From assembly GCA_030690175.1 (NCBI GenBank), contig JAUYHE010000043.1, positions 1-7,345 on the forward strand: 7,345 nt of DNA, in the 5' to 3' direction. This DNA comes from a bacterium (GTDB lineage: Bacteria > Patescibacteriota > Microgenomatia > Woykebacterales > RBG-16-39-9b). The notes below the pieces were generated by a model that saw nothing but the letters and a program-made list of their open reading frames with translations, was not told where the DNA came from and did no database searches. Below are positions 5,640 through 7,345 of the stretch, one piece after another (within the stretch, counting starts at the first letter, position 1; each line of letters begins with the position of its first letter). Position numbers and translations under genes: made by a program.

Positions 5640-6620
5640 TTGGACGTAAATTTTATTGATTTTATTGTACTTTTTTTCATCGTTTACTTTTTATGGCAGG
5701 GTTATCAAACCGGTTTTTTGGGCGGTTTATTAAATATAATCAGTACCGCGATTTCCTTTGTCAGCGCCATCATCTTTTACCCAGATCTAGCCCAGATTTT
5801 GACGGCTAAACTGTCTTGGAGCGAAAACCTATCTTTTGTCGCCGCTTTTTTCATTATTTTAGTGGTGGTGGAGCTAGTTCTTAGTTTCATTTTTCACCGT
5901 ATATTTTTGTGGTTAGCTCCTATTTATAGAAACGTACCGTCGCTACTGGTTTGGGATAAAGTTTTGGGGCTGATTCCTTCAGTTCTAGTAGGTCTTTTTT
6001 TGGTAAGTCTGTTTTTGCTATTACCCTTGATACTACCCGTCAAAGAAAATATCCGCGCAGTTGTAGCTGACTCGTGGTGGGGTAGGAACGTGCTCACCTC
6101 GGCTTTGAAATACCAACCGCAAATCGAGTCACTACTGAACCGCCTCCCGTACAAAAATTTAGCTTACCTCATTACACCCAAACCCTTGAGTGAAACAAGT
6201 GTTAGTTTAAATTTTCCAAAAGAAATCAAGCTTGTTGCGGATCCGGTAAGTGAAAAGGCTATGTTTGATCTGGTGAACCAAGAGAGACAGAAAGCTGGCG
6301 TTAAAGTCCTTATTTGGGATGAGCAGATATTAAAGGTAGCGCGGGGTCACTGCTTGGATATGTTTAGTCGCGGCTACTTCTCTCATTACAATCCTGAAGG
6401 TAAATCTCCTTTCGATAGGATGGACGATGCTGGTATCAACTATAAAGCAGCCGGAGAAAATCTGGCTTATGCGCCAAATGTCGAGGTTGCGCACGATGGT
6501 TTAATGAATTCTCCAGGTCATAGAGCGAACATACTAAGAGCCGAGTTTGGCCGCTTGGGGATGGGAGTAATCGACGGAGGGATAAACGGTAAAATGTTTT
6601 GTCAGGAATTTACTAACTAA
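5640..6620 (+). CDS. CvpA-family membrane domain fused to CAP (SCP) domain
   Basis: The 326-residue protein starts at TTG 5640, with AAGGAG (5625-5630) 9 bases upstream; no nearby ATG is in frame. The N-terminal half is a CvpA-type membrane domain, with FIDFIVLFFIVYFLWQGYQT at 5-24 and helices at about 28-47, 64-86 and 110-133. A linker of about 140-200 includes ITPKPL. The C-terminal 120 residues are a CAP/SCP domain: LVNQERQKAG (211-220), SRGYFSHYNP (243-252, His249), AGENLAYAP (271-279, Glu273), SPGHRANIL (291-299, His294) and GMGV (307-310). His249, Glu273 and His294 are the CAP cavity residues. Cys238 and Cys321 could pair. The CAP domain would lie outside the membrane. CvpA-CAP fusions are known; the role, perhaps in wall or surface maintenance, is inferred. 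The hairpin-rich leader precedes it. Confidence 0.9.
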   Translation: MDVNFIDFIVLFFIVYFLWQGYQTGFLGGLLNIISTAISFVSAIIFYPDLAQILTAKLSWSENLSFVAAFFIILVVVELVLSFIFHRIFLWLAPIYRNVPSLLVWDKVLGLIPSVLVGLFLVSLFLLLPLILPVKENIRAVVADSWWGRNVLTSALKYQPQIESLLNRLPYKNLAYLITPKPLSETSVSLNFPKEIKLVADPVSEKAMFDLVNQERQKAGVKVLIWDEQILKVARGHCLDMFSRGYFSHYNPEGKSPFDRMDDAGINYKAAGENLAYAPNVEVAHDGLMNSPGHRANILRAEFGRLGMGVIDGGINGKMFCQEFTN

Positions 6621-6676
6621 CAGGCGTTCTTTATTTGACCCCTAAATCTTTTTGCCCCTTGATTGTTGCAAAACGT

Positions 6677-6693
6677 TTATTATTTGATAATAA
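6677..6693. repeat. AT-rich palindrome, 7-bp arms
   Basis: TTATTAT (6677-6683) and ATAATAA (6687-6693) form a perfect inverted repeat around TTG. It lies in the -20 to -35 region of the putative RNA promoter and could be an operator or just A/T-rich sequence. Confidence 0.35.
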
Positions 6694-6702
6694 TATTGTT
6701 AG

Positions 6703-6738
6703 ATTTAGTTATAATCATTATGGTGGTTATAACTAAAT
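6703..6738. repeat. 12-bp palindrome over a TATAAT box
   Basis: ATTTAGTTATAA (6703-6714) and TTATAACTAAAT (6727-6738) are perfect reverse complements separated by 12 bases. The left arm contains a perfect TATAAT (6710-6715), and the right arm covers the expected start of transcription. This is the layout of an operator overlapping a promoter. It could also be a hairpin at the RNA 5' end if transcription starts further upstream. Confidence 0.5.
6710..6715 (+). promoter_or_regulatory. -10 box for the putative structured RNA
   Basis: TATAAT at 6710-6715 predicts a start near 6722. The best -35 candidate, TTGATA (6684-6689), is 20 bases upstream of it, which is longer than usual, so promoter strength may be low or regulator-dependent. 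Confidence 0.4.
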
Positions 6739-6921
6739 GATCACGCTCGGCGGCAGTTTCTTAATTTTACCTCTATTTAACTAGAGGTGAGGAGGCAGGT
6801 AATGGTTAGGAGCCCTCCGGGTTAGAACCCGAATCTATCGGGGACAATTGAATAACCAAGAGTAGGTTGCCCTCGACTACTCTTGGGGAATCATCAACTC
6901 ACCCTTCTAGGGTGAGTTTTT
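6722..6921 (+). ncRNA. Putative structured non-coding RNA of about 200 nt
   Basis: There is no coding frame here, but the region is dense in perfect stems. ACCTCTA/TAGAGGT lies at 6769-6775 and 6782-6788. GGAGG/CCTCC lies at 6791-6795 and 6814-6818. CGGGTT/AACCCG lies at 6818-6823 and 6826-6831. CCAAGAGTAG/CTACTCTTGG lies at 6856-6865 and 6877-6886. It ends in a canonical intrinsic terminator (6896-6921). A possible closing helix joins ATGAT (6737-6741) with ATCAT (6890-6894). A TATAAT box lies upstream and the next gene is on the opposite strand, so this looks like a free-standing RNA, not a riboswitch. Signatures of RNase P RNA, SRP RNA and tmRNA were looked for and not found; 6S RNA or another family remains possible. 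The 5' end is estimated. Confidence 0.5.
6896..6921 (+). terminator. Intrinsic terminator of the putative RNA
   Basis: AACTCACCC (6896-6904) pairs perfectly with GGGTGAGTT (6910-6918) around loop TTCTA and runs straight into a T-tract ending at 6921. This is the clearest intrinsic terminator in the window. Read on the minus strand the stem is preceded by an A-tract and followed by TGATGATTCC, so it is directional for the + strand. Confidence 0.85.
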
Positions 6922-6940
6922 AATCGTAAAACGGAAAAGC

Positions 6941-7075
6941 GCGAACTTTGCACCAAAATGATCAAGTCAATTAAGACCTATGGTGGGCTCGGATGGATTT
7001 GAACCATCGACCCCCACTTTATAAGAGTGGTGCTCTGCCGCTGAGCTACGAGCCCAGCATTTTGTCAAAGTTCGC
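6941..7075. repeat. 17-bp interrupted inverted repeat bracketing the tRNA
   Basis: GCGAACTTTG (6941-6950) pairs with CAAAGTTCGC (7066-7075). After a small asymmetric bulge, CAAAATG (6954-6960) pairs with CATTTTG (7058-7064). The tRNA gene (6981-7055) lies inside. In the minus-strand transcript the inner arm ends 2 bases before the tRNA 5' end, and the far arm is followed by GCTTTTCCGTTTT, so the stem could be a processing or terminator-like structure around the pre-tRNA. Confidence 0.55.
6981..7055 (-). tRNA. tRNA-Ile, anticodon TAT
   Basis: The minus strand folds into a full cloverleaf. The acceptor stem is GGGCTCG/CGAGCCC, followed by TA at positions 8-9. The D arm is GCTC-AGCGGCA-GAGC, the anticodon arm is CCACT-CTTATAA-AGTGG, the variable loop is GGGTC, and the T arm is GATGG-TTCAAAT-CCATC. 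Discriminator A and an encoded CCA end the gene; length is 75 bases. The anticodon TAT (UAU) reads the AUA codon of isoleucine. Most bacteria read AUA with a CAU tRNA modified to lysidine, so this is a less common solution. AUA codons are used freely in the neighbouring genes. Confidence 0.93.
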
Positions 7076-7077
7076 TA

Positions 7078-7111
7078 AAGAGTGGCGCTCTAAACGTTGC
7101 GCTACCGATCC
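7078..7111 (-). pseudogene. tRNA 5'-half remnant
   Basis: The minus strand reads GGATCGG (acceptor-like, 7111-7105), TA, GCGC, a loop, GAGC/GCGC (D-arm-like), then GCCACTCTT. The 14 bases at 7078-7091 match 13 of 14 bases of the tRNA-Ile gene at 7023-7036 (D-stem to anticodon arm). The D loop lacks GG, and no anticodon, variable or T arm follows. It looks like a broken partial copy lying in the leader of the intact tRNA. Confidence 0.4.
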
Positions 7112-7156
7112 GAATATGGATCGGTGAACCTTAATAACGCGCCCAACTAAGGTTCA
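7105..7156. repeat. Two abutting perfect hairpins
   Basis: CCGATCC (7105-7111) pairs with GGATCGG (7118-7124) around 6 bases. Immediately next to it TGAACCTTA (7125-7133) pairs with TAAGGTTCA (7148-7156) around 14 bases. They fill the gap between the tRNA remnant and the divergent promoters. They may be leader RNA structures on the minus strand or protein-binding sites. Confidence 0.5.
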
Positions 7157-7157
7157 T

Positions 7158-7186
7158 ATTATACAGATTTTTGTTATAATATCCAA
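7158..7186 (-). promoter_or_regulatory. Minus-strand promoter for the tRNA
   Basis: On the minus strand TTGGAT (7186-7181), a 17-base spacer and a perfect TATAAT (7163-7158) form a plausible promoter with a start near 7151, about 95 bases before the tRNA. The -35 matches the consensus at only 3 of 6 positions. Confidence 0.45.
7172..7180 (+). promoter_or_regulatory. Extended -10 of the DUF6941-like gene
   Basis: TGTTATAAT (7172-7180) is a perfect extended -10. Transcription would start about 7187-7190, at or just before ATG 7190, and no ribosome site is visible, so the mRNA is probably leaderless. The box lies in the spacer of the minus-strand tRNA promoter, so the two promoters overlap. Confidence 0.55.
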
Positions 7187-7189
7187 GTT

Positions 7190-7345
7190 ATGAAACTTCT
7201 ATACACTCTGCTTTGTGACTACGCCTTTTTGTCGATTGATCGAAAGGTAAACATAATTGGTGTTTTTGAAACTATCAACGCGGCGAAATTTCCCGTGGTT
7301 CATCCGAAATTCGTCATAGTAGGTTCGATAGAGCCAGATAAGAAA
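7190..7345 (+). CDS. DUF6941-like protein, 3' truncated by window edge
   Basis: The first 52 residues of a gene that runs off the window. The start MKLLYTLLCDYAFLSIDRKV, then NIIGVFETINAAKFPVV and HPKFVIVGSI, resemble the conserved N-terminus of the DUF6941 family: CDYA, a short Gly/Lys turn, IIGxFxxI, FPxxHP. The function of that family is not established. ATG 7190 is preferred because it matches the family start and sits 9 bases after a perfect -10 box; there is no Shine-Dalgarno. The gene points away from the tRNA, and its promoter overlaps that of the tRNA. The family call is from memory of the motif pattern. Confidence 0.7.
   Translation, partial: MKLLYTLLCDYAFLSIDRKVNIIGVFETINAAKFPVVHPKFVIVGSIEPDKK

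Noticed and set aside
6737..6784. A 15-residue leader-peptide-like ORF (MITLGGSFLILPLFN)
   Set aside because: It has no ribosome site and overlaps predicted RNA stems; the terminator downstream is not followed by a gene that attenuation could control.
7078..7124. A circularly permuted tRNA gene, since CCGATCC precedes GGATCGG on the minus strand
   Set aside because: The 17 bases before CCGATCC cannot form a T arm and there is no anticodon stem, so only the acceptor pairing fits.
1..7345. CRISPR array, insertion sequence or phage module
   Set aside because: I saw no regularly spaced direct repeats, transposase or integrase motif, or phage structural gene.

Overview
The window looks like chromosomal DNA of a bacterium with a small, compact genome. 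Genes are tightly packed and nearly all on the + strand, A/T-rich in codon choice, and use the standard bacterial code (TAA, TAG and TGA all act as stops). The gene types seen are a small CvpA-CAP fusion, a stand-alone receiver, a short GalT-like enzyme, an LPxTG-like surface protein and a DUF6941-type protein. Several starts lack a Shine-Dalgarno and sit next to a -10 box. Together these suggest a candidate-phyla-radiation (Patescibacteria) genome. This is inference; no 16S or ribosomal protein gene is present to confirm it.

Layout. Positions 1-1895 hold the 3' part of an FAD/NAD(P)-dependent oxidoreductase, then a VIT1/CCC1-type metal transporter 5 bases behind it. A structured spacer (1896-2070) carries nested inverted repeats and a strong extended -10 promoter. 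Positions 2071-3136 form a distinctly GC-rich island. It begins with a small ORF whose frame does not fit its composition (probably a broken gene), followed by a secreted, sortase-type (LPNSG) anchored protein and a 10-bp GC hairpin. Positions 3178-5505 return to A/T-rich sequence: a ZIP-family metal transporter, a single-domain response regulator overlapping a GalT-like uridylyltransferase by 4 bases, and a MIP18/SufT-like iron-sulfur assembly protein. Positions 5506-5639 hold hairpins and a promoter ahead of a CvpA-CAP fusion protein (5640-6620).

Positions 6621-7189 contain no protein gene that I can support. They hold two AT-rich palindromes, one over a TATAAT box; a probable ~200-nt structured RNA ending in a strong intrinsic terminator (6896-6921); a minus-strand tRNA-Ile with the unusual anticodon UAU, bracketed by a 17-bp inverted repeat; a tRNA-like 5'-half remnant; and back-to-back hairpins in a divergent promoter region. 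The window ends inside a DUF6941-like gene with an almost leaderless start.

How the genes may work together: the VIT and ZIP transporters plus the SufT-like protein give a metal (iron/zinc) handling theme. The receiver and GalT-like enzyme are translationally coupled. The LPNSG protein and the CvpA-CAP protein act at the cell surface. The most unusual parts are the RNA-rich 6.68-7.19 kb region and the GC-rich island with its frame conflict.
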